From Vreelandella lionensis (GTDB taxonomy: Bacteria > Pseudomonadota > Gammaproteobacteria > Pseudomonadales > Halomonadaceae), in the NCBI RefSeq assembly GCF_002087295.1, contig NZ_MWVI01000065.1:100860-164859 (forward strand): a stretch of DNA of 64,000 bases, written 5' to 3'. This document shows, one piece after another, positions 40,491 to 50,423 of this stretch; the stretch's first letter is position 1; the number at the start of each line of letters is the position of its first letter. The notes under the pieces were generated by a model. That model saw nothing but the letters and a program-made list of their open reading frames with translations, made no database searches and was not told the DNA's origin. Both the position numbers and the translations under genes were made by a program.

Positions 40491-40842
40491 ATGAGCCATT
40501 CCCATGCCACTTCGCCCTTAGCGGCTCCCATACGCGCACTGTTAACCCACGGCCCCGGCCAGCGCGCTGCCCATGACCTATCAGCAGGTAGCCAACACCC
40601 TAGGGCTGACGCCACCGCGTACCATTGCACGGGTGGCCCAAGCGCTTGAACAGTTGATGGAAGAGGATGTAGCCGCCGGGCGGCCAATGATCGCCACGCT
40701 GGTCATCAGCCGTCGGGGGGAGGGTTTACCGGCCAGCGGCTTTTTCGAAAAAGCCGTTGCGCTAGGCCGGTTTCCAAACGACCCAGCCCAGCATAGCGCC
40801 CGCTATACCGAAGAGCGTGAGCAGGCGCTGCTTGCCCGCTAG
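40491..40842 (+). CDS. Small MGMT/ATL-like hypothetical protein, probable frameshift
   Basis: The longer piece reads MTYQQVANTLGLTPPRTIARVAQALEQLM and ends EQALLAR. An upstream frame from ATG 40491 (MSHSHATSPLAAPIRALLTHGPGQR) appears to be its true N terminus, joined by a one-base shift near 40560. About 117 residues in all. The pattern of an early YQQVA helix, an arginine in a helix-turn-helix-like segment and a late VISRRGEGLPASGFF loop hints at an alkyltransferase-like or winged-helix fold. No PCHR motif is present, so the assignment is only a suggestion. Confidence 0.45.
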
Positions 40843-40863
40843 TGGGCGCGTGACTCACTTTTG

Positions 40864-41076
40864 TTAGCGCTGGCGCAGCGGCGTTAACAAATCGCTTAAG
40901 CCGTTATGGTCAATTTCATGCATCAGTTGCAGCAGTTGACCAATCTCCCCGTTGGGAAACCCTTCCCGGGCAAACCAGTTCAGGTAAGGGCCCGGCAAGT
41001 CCGCAATGATCCAGCCTTCATATTTGCCAAAGGGCATCTTTCGCGTCACCAACGTCTCCAGATCTTCTGGCTTCAT
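40864..41076 (-). CDS. DUF3820 small protein
   Basis: A 70-residue protein with TRKMPFGKYEGWIIADLPGPYLNWFAREGFP, the DUF3820 signature (FGKYKG-x-I-x-DLP). Relatives form a small fold of uncertain role. The gene converges on its plus-strand neighbour. Confidence 0.85.
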   Translation of the reverse strand: MKPEDLETLVTRKMPFGKYEGWIIADLPGPYLNWFAREGFPNGEIGQLLQLMHEIDHNGLSDLLTPLRQR

Positions 41077-41230
41077 GCGTTAATTCCTTTCATTCTCATT
41101 TAAGTTTTATTTTATGTTCCTGTTGTCGAGGTTCTTTGTTAGATTTTCGTCTAATTTTTTTACCAAACAGCGCGTAAAGCATCGCCCAGTCGGGCGGTGA
41201 TACAAGCGCGCACCGCGTAGCGGTGCCAGA

Positions 41231-41259
41231 TTGACTTCGCCTCACTACCCTGATATTTA
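41231..41259 (+). promoter_or_regulatory. Sigma-70 promoter predicting a leaderless transcript
   Basis: TTGACT (41231-41236) and TATTTA (41254-41259) are exactly 17 bases apart. A start of transcription seven bases downstream falls on the A of the ATG at 41266, and no purine-rich ribosome site separates the two. Confidence 0.5.
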
Positions 41260-41265
41260 TACAGC

Positions 41266-41490
41266 ATGACAAAGCGTGCCTACAAAGAACGGTTCTACCC
41301 CACCTCCGAACAGGCTGAGCTGTTGAGCGACGTGCGTGCCTACACGGCGCAAACGCTGCAGTTGGACGAGCCTATGAACCTGCCTGCCGAGAGCGTTGAG
41401 CAGAGCGATGTTCAAGACGAAGCAGAGGCCAATGAACAGCCTAAAGAAGCGTCCGGCACCACGGAAGAAGAGAGCACCACCGAGGCGTAA
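41266..41490 (+). CDS. Small acidic protein with TnpB-like N terminus
   Basis: A 74-residue protein. The first 20 residues (MTKRAYKERFYPTSEQAELL) resemble the N-terminal helix-turn-helix of IS200/IS605 TnpB proteins (KAYKYRLYPT-EQ). The remaining two thirds are Glu/Gln/Ser-rich and very acidic, ending STTEA. No TnpB nuclease domain or terminal repeats are visible, so this may be chance similarity or a domesticated fragment. It has its own promoter and terminator, which argues that it is expressed. Confidence 0.5.
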   Translation: MTKRAYKERFYPTSEQAELLSDVRAYTAQTLQLDEPMNLPAESVEQSDVQDEAEANEQPKEASGTTEEESTTEA

Positions 41491-41513
41491 GCCATGCGTG
41501 TGATGTGCTTTCC

Positions 41514-41540
41514 AACGCCAGCCTCCGGGCTGGCGTTTTA
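41514..41540. terminator. Bidirectional intrinsic terminator
   Basis: AACGCCAGCC (41514-41523) pairs perfectly with GGCTGGCGTT (41528-41537) around a TCCG loop, then TTT. It serves the small plus-strand gene and lies against the end of the LysR gene. Confidence 0.82.
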
Positions 41541-42413
41541 GTGTGTAGCGCTAGCTACTTGCGTCAGCAGGGCGGCCAGTGCCAGAGCCGGTTCACTTAG
41601 CTGGCCGCTGGCGCGGTGAACGATGCCGATATCGCGATGGAAGGTGTGCTCTTTCAAATCGATGGCGCGCACTCCGGCAGGCCAGCGCCGGATGGCGCTT
41701 GGCTGCGGCACCAGCGCCACCCCCACGCCGTTGGTCACCAGCTGCACGATCGCTTCTAGTTCGTCTACCTCACACACGTCCCGCACTTGGCAGTGGTTAT
41801 CTCTTAAAAATCGATCAACCTGACGGCCGCCAAACGACGCGCGGTCATAGCGCACAAACGGCTGGCTGGAGAGTAGCTCTCGCCAATCATCACTGGCCAT
41901 TTGCCGGGGCACCAGTAAGCGAAACGGTTCGTGGGCCAGAGGCTGCCAGCGCAGGTCGCTGTGCAGTGAAAAGGGCGGACGAATGATCACTGCCATATCC
42001 AGCTCCCCCGCATCCACCTGATTCATCAGCGCAAGCGAAAGCCCCGGCACTACCCGGGTGCGGCACTCGGAAAACTGGCGGTGAAAGCGCGCCAATACGT
42101 TTGGCAAAAGCGAGCGCTGAATGGAAGCAATCGCCCCTAAGGTGACGCGAGTAGCGACCTCCTGCCCAGCGGATGACGCCCCCAAGGTGCCGTACAACGC
42201 TAGCAGCGCCTGCGCCTGTTGCAGCGTCTCTTGCCCGCGCTGGGTAAGTACCGCCGTACGGCCGCTGCGCTCGAATAGCTCCACGCCAAGCTCCGCTTCC
42301 AAGCGCTTCATCTGCGCGCTCACGGCGGCTTGCGTTAGGCCAATGTGCTGGCCTGCTGCCGCAAAGGTGCCATGCTGAGCCACGGCGATGAGCGTCTTGA
42401 GTTCGCGAATCAT
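41538..42413 (-). CDS. LysR-family transcriptional regulator
   Basis: A 291-residue regulator. The helix-turn-helix is at about 17-36 (GTFAAAGQHIGLTQAAVSAQMKRLE), followed by the effector domain. It is divergent from the VOC-family gene at 42595, so that gene is its most likely target, with autoregulation from the 180-bp spacer. Intact. Confidence 0.9.
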   Translation of the reverse strand: MIRELKTLIAVAQHGTFAAAGQHIGLTQAAVSAQMKRLEAELGVELFERSGRTAVLTQRGQETLQQAQALLALYGTLGASSAGQEVATRVTLGAIASIQRSLLPNVLARFHRQFSECRTRVVPGLSLALMNQVDAGELDMAVIIRPPFSLHSDLRWQPLAHEPFRLLVPRQMASDDWRELLSSQPFVRYDRASFGGRQVDRFLRDNHCQVRDVCEVDELEAIVQLVTNGVGVALVPQPSAIRRWPAGVRAIDLKEHTFHRDIGIVHRASGQLSEPALALAALLTQVASATH

Positions 42414-42594
42414 AGTCTATGCTTTCATCAATAAAAGTTATGAATAGATCAAAAAACAATTGATTTTATTTTTGCATCACGCCTTTTAGGATAGTGACAC
42501 GGTGGTAGCGCAACGCGCTAGCCATTCACAAATACATTTCCAACGACATTCCCAGCGACATTCCCCAACAACAGCAACACACCAGGAGATTTCC

Positions 42595-43020
42595 ATGAGC
42601 CTTTCCCCTTTCCACTTAGCGATTCCGGTGTACGACGTTGCCTTGGCGCGTACTTTTTACAATGACGTGTTTGGTCTGGAAGAGGGCCGCTCCAGCGACC
42701 ATTGGGTAGACTTCAACTTCTTCGGCCATCAGTTGGTGATTCATGAGCACCCCAAAACGCCCGGCCAAGAGAGCGCCCACACCAACCCGGTGGATGGTCA
42801 CAACGTGCCGGTACCGCACTTCGGGGTAATTCTTGAGTGGGATGAGTGGGAAGCCCTGGCCGCGCGTCTAAAAGAGCGCGATACCGATTTTATCATTGAG
42901 CCTTACATCCGCTTTAAAGGCGAAGTAGGCGAGCAGGCGACCATGTTCCTGCTCGACCCTTGCGGTAATGCGCTAGAGTTCAAAGCCTTCCAAGATAAGA
43001 GTCAGATCTTCGCTAAATAA
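42595..43020 (+). CDS. VOC/glyoxalase-family protein
   Basis: A 141-residue protein with paired beta-alpha-beta-beta-beta modules. It begins [27 protein letters not shown], with metal-ligand candidates His (FHLAIP), His (GHQLVIHEH) and Glu (NALEFKAF). ATG 42595 has AGGAG six bases upstream. Reaction unknown; probably controlled by the divergent LysR gene. Confidence 0.88.
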   Translation: MSLSPFHLAIPVYDVALARTFYNDVFGLEEGRSSDHWVDFNFFGHQLVIHEHPKTPGQESAHTNPVDGHNVPVPHFGVILEWDEWEALAARLKERDTDFIIEPYIRFKGEVGEQATMFLLDPCGNALEFKAFQDKSQIFAK

Positions 43021-43040
43021 GCTTGGCTCGCCAGGAGCCA

Positions 43041-43934
43041 TCAGGCGCGCAGCGCCTGCTCCTGGCGACGATGCTGCAGCGGCGACTCGCCAAAGTAGCG
43101 CTTATAGTCCCGGCTGAACTGTGGCACGCTGCGGTAGCCAACCGCCAGCGCCGCTTGGTTCACATTGTGGCTATCCTGCAACAGCAGCTGCTGCGCTTTA
43201 ATTAAGCGCAGCCGTTTTAGGTACTGGGCAGGAGAGGCACGGGTAATCTGTTTAAAATGCTGGTGAAAGGTCGAGACGCTCATATTGGCCTGCTGCGCCA
43301 ACTGTTCCACAGAGAAGTCTTCCGCAAAGTGGGTGTGCAGTTGAGAGAGCACCTGCACAATGCGTGAGTAGTTGCCGTGCCCCTTCACCAGCGCCCTCAG
43401 GGCAGGGCCTTGCTCGCCTTTCAGCGCTTCAAACACTACATCGCGTATCCTTGCATCCCCCATTGTGCTGCACTCTACGTCGTCATGCAGCGTGCGCGCC
43501 AAGCGCAGGACGGCTGCTTGCATGCCGTCATTCATCGCCACCGAGGCCATCGGCATGGGCGCTGTTTGCGGCTGGTGTATATCCCCCATGGCGGTGACCA
43601 TCTCGTTAAGCAGCGCAGGGTCGAACTTGACGGAAACCCCGAGAAGCGGTGCCTCTGGCGAGCCGTGGGTTTCACACTCAAAGGGCAGCGGCAGTGTTTG
43701 CACCAGATAGTGCCCCGGGTTGTAGTGAATCTCGCGGTCGCCCAGGTAACCCACTTTGCGCCCTTGGGCGATGATGATGAGGCTTGGCTCGTACATTAGC
43801 GGCGTACGCACCTGGTGTCTGCCCAGGCAGAGTAGGCTGACACGTTCCAAGCGAGAAGCGCTTGGGCCATCGCCCTTCACGAGCGGGATAATCAGGTCGG
43901 CAAGGGCATTGCCGACATGCGCGGTACTGGCCAC
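43041..43934 (-). CDS. AraC-family transcriptional regulator (AraC_N cupin type)
   Basis: A 297-residue regulator. The N-terminal sensing domain carries the AraC_N pattern (LMYEPSLIIIAQGRKVGYLGDREI), and the C-terminal two helix-turn-helix domain has LAQQANMSVSTFHQHFKQITRASPAQYLK. It is divergent from the alcohol dehydrogenase at 44132; in this family such pairs often respond to aldehydes or related electrophiles. Intact. Confidence 0.9.
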   Translation of the reverse strand: MASTAHVGNALADLIIPLVKGDGPSASRLERVSLLCLGRHQVRTPLMYEPSLIIIAQGRKVGYLGDREIHYNPGHYLVQTLPLPFECETHGSPEAPLLGVSVKFDPALLNEMVTAMGDIHQPQTAPMPMASVAMNDGMQAAVLRLARTLHDDVECSTMGDARIRDVVFEALKGEQGPALRALVKGHGNYSRIVQVLSQLHTHFAEDFSVEQLAQQANMSVSTFHQHFKQITRASPAQYLKRLRLIKAQQLLLQDSHNVNQAALAVGYRSVPQFSRDYKRYFGESPLQHRRQEQALRA

Positions 43935-44131
43935 TGGGCTCTCCTTACGCGAGATGATTCTTATCGGTTACGAGAATTATGACGTTTTTCTGACTATTTT
44001 TGTTATTTTATTGCACATGAATAGAGAAATAAGCAAAAAAAACGTAGCTTCGTTCATCGCTATCTCCCGCTAAGCAGCCAATAATAGAAACACCTTTCCG
44101 CAACTGCGGGATGCATTAAAAAGGAGTTTTC

Positions 44132-45193
44132 ATGGGCCAAGCAAAATCTTACGCCGCGTTTTCCGCTGAAAAGCCGCTCGCGCCGTTTACCTTTGATCGT
44201 CGTGAGCCGCGCCCCGACGATGTTGCCATTGAAATCCTTTACTGTGGCGTGTGCCACAGCGACCTGCACTTTGCTCGCAACGACTGGGGCATGAGCCAGT
44301 ACCCCGTGGTGCCGGGCCACGAAATTGTTGGCCGCGTCACTGCCGTGGGCAGCGACGTGAGCCGTTTTAAAGCCGGTGATTTAGTCGGTGTTGGCTGCAT
44401 GGTTGACTCCTGCCGTACCTGTTCCGCCTGTAAAGATGGCGTAGAGCAGTATTGCCTGGAAGGCTTCACCATGACTTACGGCAGCCCGGACCGCCAAGAC
44501 GGCATCCTGACCCAGGGCGGCTACTCTGATTCCATCGTGGTGAGCGAGCACTTTGTTCTGCAAATGCCTGACGGCATTGATCTTGCATCCGCCGCGCCGA
44601 TCCTGTGTGCCGGTATCACCACCTACTCGCCGCTGAAGCATCACGGCGTGGGTAAAGGCCATAAAGTGGGCATTATTGGTATGGGCGGCCTGGGTCACAT
44701 GGGCGTCAAACTGGCCAAAGCGCTGGGTGCCGAAGTGACCGTGTTCACCCGCTCTGAAGCCAAGGTAGAAGAAGCCAAGCGTAACGGTGCTGACCATGTA
44801 GTGGTCTCAAGCGATCAGGCGCAGATGGATGCCGTCGCTGAAACCTTCGATTTCATGCTCGACACCGTTCCGGTTCAGCACGACTTGAACCCCTACCTGA
44901 CATCGCTGAAGTACGATGGCACGCACATTCTGGTCGGGCTGCTGGAGCCTATCGAACCGGCCATCGAAGCGTTCAATCTCGTGTTCAAGCGTCGCGTAGT
45001 GGCGGGTTCTTTGATCGGCGGTATTGCTGAAACTGAAGAGCTGCTCAAGCTGTGCGCCGAACAGAACATCACCTGCGATATTGAAATGCTCGATATCAAC
45101 AAGATTAACGAAGGTTTTGAGCGCATGGAAAAAGGCGACGTGCGCTACCGCTTCGTGATCGATATGGCGACCCTGAAAGACACCGCTGCCTAA
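44132..45193 (+). CDS. Zinc-dependent alcohol/aldehyde dehydrogenase (YahK/cinnamyl-type)
   Basis: A 353-residue NADPH-type medium-chain dehydrogenase. The catalytic zinc ligands lie in YCGVCHSDLHFARNDWG and PGHEIVGRV. The structural zinc cysteines are in CMVDSCRTCSACKDGVEQYC, and the Rossmann motif is GIIGMGGLGHMGVKLAKALG. AAAAGGAG precedes the start. It probably reduces aldehydes. It is divergent from the AraC gene and ends at a strong terminator. Confidence 0.92.
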   Translation: MGQAKSYAAFSAEKPLAPFTFDRREPRPDDVAIEILYCGVCHSDLHFARNDWGMSQYPVVPGHEIVGRVTAVGSDVSRFKAGDLVGVGCMVDSCRTCSACKDGVEQYCLEGFTMTYGSPDRQDGILTQGGYSDSIVVSEHFVLQMPDGIDLASAAPILCAGITTYSPLKHHGVGKGHKVGIIGMGGLGHMGVKLAKALGAEVTVFTRSEAKVEEAKRNGADHVVVSSDQAQMDAVAETFDFMLDTVPVQHDLNPYLTSLKYDGTHILVGLLEPIEPAIEAFNLVFKRRVVAGSLIGGIAETEELLKLCAEQNITCDIEMLDINKINEGFERMEKGDVRYRFVIDMATLKDTAA

Positions 45194-45213
45194 TTTCTGC
45201 AGCTGTGAATAGA

Positions 45214-45243
45214 GCCCACCGCTTAACGGCGGTGGGCTTTTTT
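45214..45243 (+). terminator. Intrinsic terminator after the alcohol dehydrogenase
   Basis: GCCCACCGC (45214-45222) pairs with GCGGTGGGC (45229-45237), followed by TTTTTTG. Confidence 0.92.
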
Positions 45244-45364
45244 GTTTTTCCGTTATTGATAAACTGTTGGTATAAAAAAGTCGCATACGCGCCGTATTTC
45301 ACTTCATTTTGCTCTACTCTTTTGAAATGTGGGCAATATCTAATAAAACAAAGGGAACGCACCA

Positions 45365-47021
45365 ATGAAGCAACTATCCATAAAATGGAGCTTGACGGCT
45401 GCCTTAGCATTGTTGGTTGTGATGATAGGTCTTATTAGTGGGCTGGGGTTTTATGCCAGCTACACTAGCGACCAAGCGCTTAAAGAGATCAACAACACCA
45501 ACGTGCGATTGGCGAATTTGGCAAACCGTACCCAGGTGAATGCGCTAAGGGCGCAAACCTTTTTAGATCGCTCGGCAAGCCTGAGTATGCAGGGGAATCC
45601 GGATAAAGGGCGGGAAAGCTTAGCGATGGCGGGTGAGGCCGTTGTGGCTGCTCAAGAACGGTTTGAAGAGTTTTCGGCGATCCCCGTGGTGCCTGAAAGT
45701 ACTCTTGCTAATTACCGTGCTGAGGTAGTGGCTGCCTATCACGCCTTTGTTACCGAAGGCATGGTTCCCTTGCTAGACGCAGCACCGTTCCAGATACAGC
45801 GTCGCCAGGAAGCGCTGGGTGAGTTGGGCGCTAATCTTGATATGTCCATGAGCGAATTGGTGGCCTACACCGAAGCTCGTGGTCAGCAGGTGATGCAGCG
45901 GGTAGGGCGCTTAGCGACTATCGGCGGAGCTATTGCCATCGGCCTGTTGCTGTTCTCTTTAATCGCGGCGGTGGGGATTCGTGTTGCAATGATGCGTGGC
46001 GTCGTCACTCCGATTCAACATGCCTTAGGCCACTTTGCAAAGATTGCTGATGGTGACTTAACCGGGCAAATTGAAGACCGAGGCCGTAATGAGATTGGCC
46101 AGCTTTTTCTAGGGCTTTCGGCGATGCAGGACAAACTGAAAACCTTGGTGATGTCGCTGCGCAGTAGCAGTGAGCACGTCTACAGTGGGGCGAGTGATAT
46201 CTCATCGGGAAGCCAAGACCTCTCTTCGCGTACCGAGCAGCAGGCCTCGGCGCTGCAGCAGACCGCCTCCAGCATGGAGGAAATGGCGACTACCGTGGGT
46301 AAAAATGCCGAGATAGCCCAGGAGGCCGACCAACTCTCGGTGGCGGCTTCCCAGTCCGCAGAGGCCAGCGGCGAAGAGGTAGAGCGAACCGTGAAGCTGA
46401 TGCGTGAGATTGCCGCTAGCGCTGATAGGGTCAACGATATTATCGGAGTGATTGACTCGATTGCCTTCCAAACCAATATCTTGGCGTTGAACGCCTCGGT
46501 TGAAGCCGCGCGGGCAGGTGAGCAGGGTCGCGGGTTTGCGGTGGTGGCCAGTGAGGTGCGTTCACTGGCAACGCGCAGTGCGGAATCGGCCAAAGAGATT
46601 CGTGGCCTGATTGAGCAAACTACTACGCAAATCAACAGCGGGTGCCACCCAGGCGGAGCGGAGTGGAGAAACGCTTAACCAAACCGTCGACGCCATTCGC
46701 CAAGTCACCACGCTGATGGGTGAAATCTCCACCGCCACCCGCGAGCAGAATAGCGGCATCGAGCAGATCAACGCCGCGCTGACAGAAATGGACTCGGTGA
46801 CGCAGCAGAACGCTGCGCTAGTACAGCAAACCAGCTCAGCAGCTAACGCGTTGGAGGGGCAGGCGAGCCAGCTGGCGACGTTGATGGCCACCTTCCGGTT
46901 GGCGGAAGGCAGCGAGCAACCCGCAGCCCCGCCTGCGTTAGAGGCGCAACAGCGTCGCCCGGCTGTCAAACCTGCTGCCCCGCAAACGGTGAATAGTAAC
47001 GACGACTGGGACGAGTTTTAA
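45365..47021 (+). CDS. Methyl-accepting chemotaxis protein, one frameshift
   Basis: The receptor starts [26 protein letters not shown] (first membrane helix), with a small four-helix sensor domain, a second helix at about 182-208, HAMP, and a signalling tip [22 protein letters not shown] shift near 46640 separates it from the final methylation helix ([12 protein letters not shown]). The last five residues, DWDEF, fit the xWxxF tether used by CheR and CheB. About 551 residues after repair. This class (Tar/Tsr-like) usually senses small metabolites. Confidence 0.9.
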
Positions 47022-47103
47022 CCCGCCACGCTCACTACAACATCTGGGGCGGCTTACTAGCTGCCCCAGATGTGATTAAAGAGAGAGGTTAAGAAGGGCC
47101 AGA

Positions 47104-47871
47104 TTAAGTGTGGGCAACCACCCGGATGCGCACATAATCCGCTGTCCAGTTACCTTGGCCGTCGCTTAGGCTGTGGGCCAACAGATTCAGCGTGTTATCG
47201 AAAATAGCGTCTTTCAGATCATCTTCCAGCCCGTGGAAGAAGGGGCTGGCAAACGTCTCTAGCCAGCTCGCCATGCCATCAGGCAGCGGCGTTGGGCGGG
47301 GGATGAGTTCAATGCTATCCACACGGAAGCCAACCGTTTGAAGCAGGTTGCCATACTCCTTGGTGGTTGGAAAATACCAAGGGTGGCGGCCTTTAGAGCT
47401 AATGCCGCGAAACTGCAGCGAGGCAATGAGCGCAGTGCAAATGGCGGCCACGTTGCCATGGCCGCCAAATTCCGCTACGAAACGCCCGCCGGGCTTCAGT
47501 GCCCGTTTTACTCCGGCCAGCACTGCTTGAGGGTCCAGCATCCAGTGCAGTGCTGCATTGCTAAATACCGCATCGAACTCATGGTCAAAGGGCAACTGGT
47601 GGCCGTCAATGATTCGTGCCGTTACGCCACGTTTTTGGGCGGCGGCCACCATATCAGCAGAGGCATCGATACCCAGTACATCGGCACCTAGCTGCATAAT
47701 GCGCTCAGTTAATGCACCTTCGCCGCAGCCAAGATCCAGAATGCGCTGCCCTGGCTGGGGCGAGAGCAGCTTGACCACGTCATGGCCAAGATCAGGAACA
47801 AAGCTGGCATGTTCCGCGTACCGGTCGGCATTCCATGCCTGACCTGACGGGGAGTGAGAGGCGTTTGACAT
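47104..47871 (-). CDS. Class I SAM-dependent methyltransferase
   Basis: A 255-residue protein with motif I ILDLGCGEGALTERIMQLG, the adenine-binding acidic region DVLGIDASADMV and motif IV NAALHWMLDP. It resembles the Tam/BioC-like methyltransferases; substrate unknown. Intact and alone. Confidence 0.87.
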   Translation of the reverse strand: MSNASHSPSGQAWNADRYAEHASFVPDLGHDVVKLLSPQPGQRILDLGCGEGALTERIMQLGADVLGIDASADMVAAAQKRGVTARIIDGHQLPFDHEFDAVFSNAALHWMLDPQAVLAGVKRALKPGGRFVAEFGGHGNVAAICTALIASLQFRGISSKGRHPWYFPTTKEYGNLLQTVGFRVDSIELIPRPTPLPDGMASWLETFASPFFHGLEDDLKDAIFDNTLNLLAHSLSDGQGNWTADYVRIRVVAHT

Positions 47872-48064
47872 ATCGGCTTCCTAGCATCGTTATTGGGCTC
47901 AGTGGGTTATTAGCAGTATAGCGAGCGTTCACTTTCACGCGTGCAACATCACGTAAAAATTCTTTAACCACCGTACGTTAACAACTCAGTGTTAACCACA
48001 TTGACCGTCTACCCAAGTGTAGACAATACGGTTACGCTGATGACTTATCAGGGAGAGAGCAACC

Positions 48065-48995
48065 ATGAGCCAGCATCATCAAGCGGATGATAATTTTGAA
48101 GGTGGGGAAGAGCACGGCGAAGAGAGTTCGCAGCGTGATACCTCGGTACAGGACGCCAGTTCCCCCAAAGAGGAGCGTGAAGCTAAGCTGCCTTCCAGGG
48201 CGGCGGTAGTTCATCAGCACCTACGCTTAGAAGGGCAAAAAGAACTCTCCCGCGATTCCATGGCGCTGCTCTGGTCGGCCATTGCAGCCGGTATTTCCAT
48301 GAGCTTCTCAATGGTGGCGCGGGGTGTTATGCATGCCCACTTGCCGGAAACGGATATTGGCTTTTTGGTGGAGTGTATTGGTTATACCGTCGGTTTTATC
48401 GCTGTCATTTTAGCCCGGCAGCAGCTATTTACCGAAAATACGGTCACCGCCGTTTTACCCGTAATGAGCCACCCAACGCTGCCCAATGTTGGCGCTCTGG
48501 GTCGGCTGTGGGGGGTGGTACTGGTAGGTAACCTGCTTGGGCGCTGCGCTCTCCTCATTTACCTTTCTGCATATGCCGATGTTTGATGAGGCTACCCATC
48601 AAGCCTTTATTGCCTTAGGTGAACACATGATGGCGAACACGCCAATGGAAATGTTCTCTAAGGGGATTCTTGCTGGCTGGATGATTGCGACGCTGGTGTG
48701 GCTGATTCCCGCCGCCGATCAGGCGAAGGTATGGATCATTATTATCGTCACCTATGTCATGGCGATTGGTGAGTTTACCCACATCATCGTCGGCACCAGT
48801 GAAGCGCTGTATCTGGTGTTCGATGGTCATATTTCTTGGTACGACGCGGTGGTGGGCTTTGCGCTGCCTACGCTGGCCGGTAACGTGATTGGCGGTACGT
48901 TTATTTTTGCGCTGATCAGTCATGCGCAGATTCGTGGCGACGTTGAGGCCCAGCGAGAGTGTAAGCAAGGCCTGTTTTATCGTCGCAAACGCTAA
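48065..48995 (+). CDS. Formate/nitrite transporter (FNT) family protein, one frameshift
   Basis: An acidic N-terminal tail of about 65 residues leads into a six-helix FNT protein. The two halves join near 48545 (VVLVGNLLG then ALSSFTFLHM). The segments ISMSFSMVARGVMHAHLP and FTHIIVGTSEALYLVF match the FNT fold, and the protein is about 310 residues after repair. Relatives are pentameric channels for small monovalent anions. It is followed by a nitroreductase gene 35 bases later, possibly an operon. Confidence 0.83.
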
Positions 48996-49030
48996 CCCGC
49001 TTATCGAAAAGCACTGAAGAGGAAAATGTT

Positions 49031-49762
49031 ATGAATGACGTGATTAAGCTACTGAATTCCCACCGTTCGATTCGTAAATTCACTGATCAAGAGATCCCCC
49101 ACGGCCTGCTGTTAGAGCTGATTAAAGCAGGGCAGGCCGCTGCCACGTCTAGCCATGTACAGGCGTACACGGTGATTCATGTGAAAGATCCGGATAACCG
49201 TGAAGCCATTGCCGAGCTGGCAGGCGGGCAGGGCTATGTCGCTAGCAGTGCGGCGTTTCTAGTCTTCTGTGCCGATATGAAGCGCCCAACAGAAGCTTCC
49301 GCCCGCACGGGCGCCAACGTTGAGCGCGGTATGACGGAACAGCTGCTTGTCGCCACGGTGGATACCGCGCTCATGGCACAAAATGTGGCCGTAGCTGCCG
49401 AATCGGAAGGGCTGGGTATTTGCTATATCGGCGGCATTCGTAACAACCCAGATGCGGTGAGCGAACTACTGCGTCTGCCCGCTCATGTTTACCCAGTGTT
49501 TGGTATGTGCCTTGGGTACCCCGTCCACCAGCCAGAGGTGAAGCCGCGACTGCCCGTTGAAGCGATTCTTAAAGAGGACTACTACACTGATGATAGTGAC
49601 CATGTAGCCGCCTTTGACGACACCATGCAGGCGTACTATCAATCTCGTAGTAGCGGCAATAAAAATAGTGATTGGTCGCACAACCTAACCCCTCTGTTTG
49701 ATAGCAAGCTGCGCCCCCATATGCGTGATTTCTTGGTGAAACGCGGCTTTACCATGAAATAA
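49031..49762 (+). CDS. NfsA-like FMN nitroreductase
   Basis: A 243-residue flavoprotein. It begins MNDVIKLLNSHRSIRKFTDQEIP, where SHRSIRKF is the FMN-phosphate site, and has GLGICYIGGIRNNPD near residue 129. This is the oxygen-insensitive NADPH nitroreductase pattern, active on nitroaromatics and quinones. It is 11 bases before the next gene. Confidence 0.9.
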   Translation: MNDVIKLLNSHRSIRKFTDQEIPHGLLLELIKAGQAAATSSHVQAYTVIHVKDPDNREAIAELAGGQGYVASSAAFLVFCADMKRPTEASARTGANVERGMTEQLLVATVDTALMAQNVAVAAESEGLGICYIGGIRNNPDAVSELLRLPAHVYPVFGMCLGYPVHQPEVKPRLPVEAILKEDYYTDDSDHVAAFDDTMQAYYQSRSSGNKNSDWSHNLTPLFDSKLRPHMRDFLVKRGFTMK

Positions 49763-49773
49763 GGAGTCATCCT

Positions 49774-50405
49774 ATGTCCCTTCAGCGTGCCTACGTTCTA
49801 CTGGCCGGGCTTTATAGCCTGCTACCTGTGATAGGTATCGTGGCCGTGTTTTCCGGCGGCGGAACGCCTCTTGCCATGGCATACCTCTTTTTTGGTGCGT
49901 TGGGCGTGGTCGGGCTGTGGGGGTATGTTTTAAAGCGCAGTGTCATGAGTCAGCGTATGTGGCGGCCGCTGGCAGGGGTGTTTGTGGTGGGCAGCGTGGT
50001 ACAGCTAGTCATTATGCTGACCATGCCTGTTTCTGGTGTTTTACTGACTTGGATGCTACCAGCAGTATCTTCGCCATGCTACTGGCGGTGCTGCTTTACC
50101 ATTATTGCAACCGCGACCAGCCGCTGTGGGCGACTGATGAAGAGCGTTCTACCGCGCAAAGGCTTGCAACAATGCTCGAGACTAAAGCGACGGTGACCGC
50201 CGTGCACCGAGAGCTTGGCCATGAAAATAGCGTTAATGTGGCTAAGGTAGGCAGTGCCTACCACGCTCGGATAACGCGCCGCTCAGAGAGTGGGCAGGAA
50301 ACCTTTGAAAGGCGCTTTCGGCATCCTGAAACCCTGGTGTTTTTTGTAGAGAAATTCGCCAGCGTGACACCGCAGGAGTTCACCTCCTCCGGTGCGACCT
50401 CCTAA
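49774..50405 (+). CDS. Hypothetical membrane protein, one frameshift
   Basis: The N-terminal piece has three or four membrane helices (residues about 8-100), and a shift near 50046 (GVLLTDLDATSSIFAMLLAVLLYHY) restores the last helix. A soluble C-terminal part of about 100 residues follows (VHRELGHENSVNVAKVGSAYH). About 210 residues. I do not recognise the family. It is probably co-transcribed with the nitroreductase. Confidence 0.55.
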
Positions 50406-50423
50406 AGGCGTCAATGCGGGTGA

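Noticed and set aside
41139..41165. Short hairpin TTAGA/TCTAA followed by T-run as terminator
   Set aside because: The stem is only five or six A/T-rich pairs and no plus-strand gene ends there.
41266..41490. Complete IS200/IS605 element
   Set aside because: Only the first 20 residues resemble TnpB; no RuvC-like domain, TnpA or terminal hairpins are visible.
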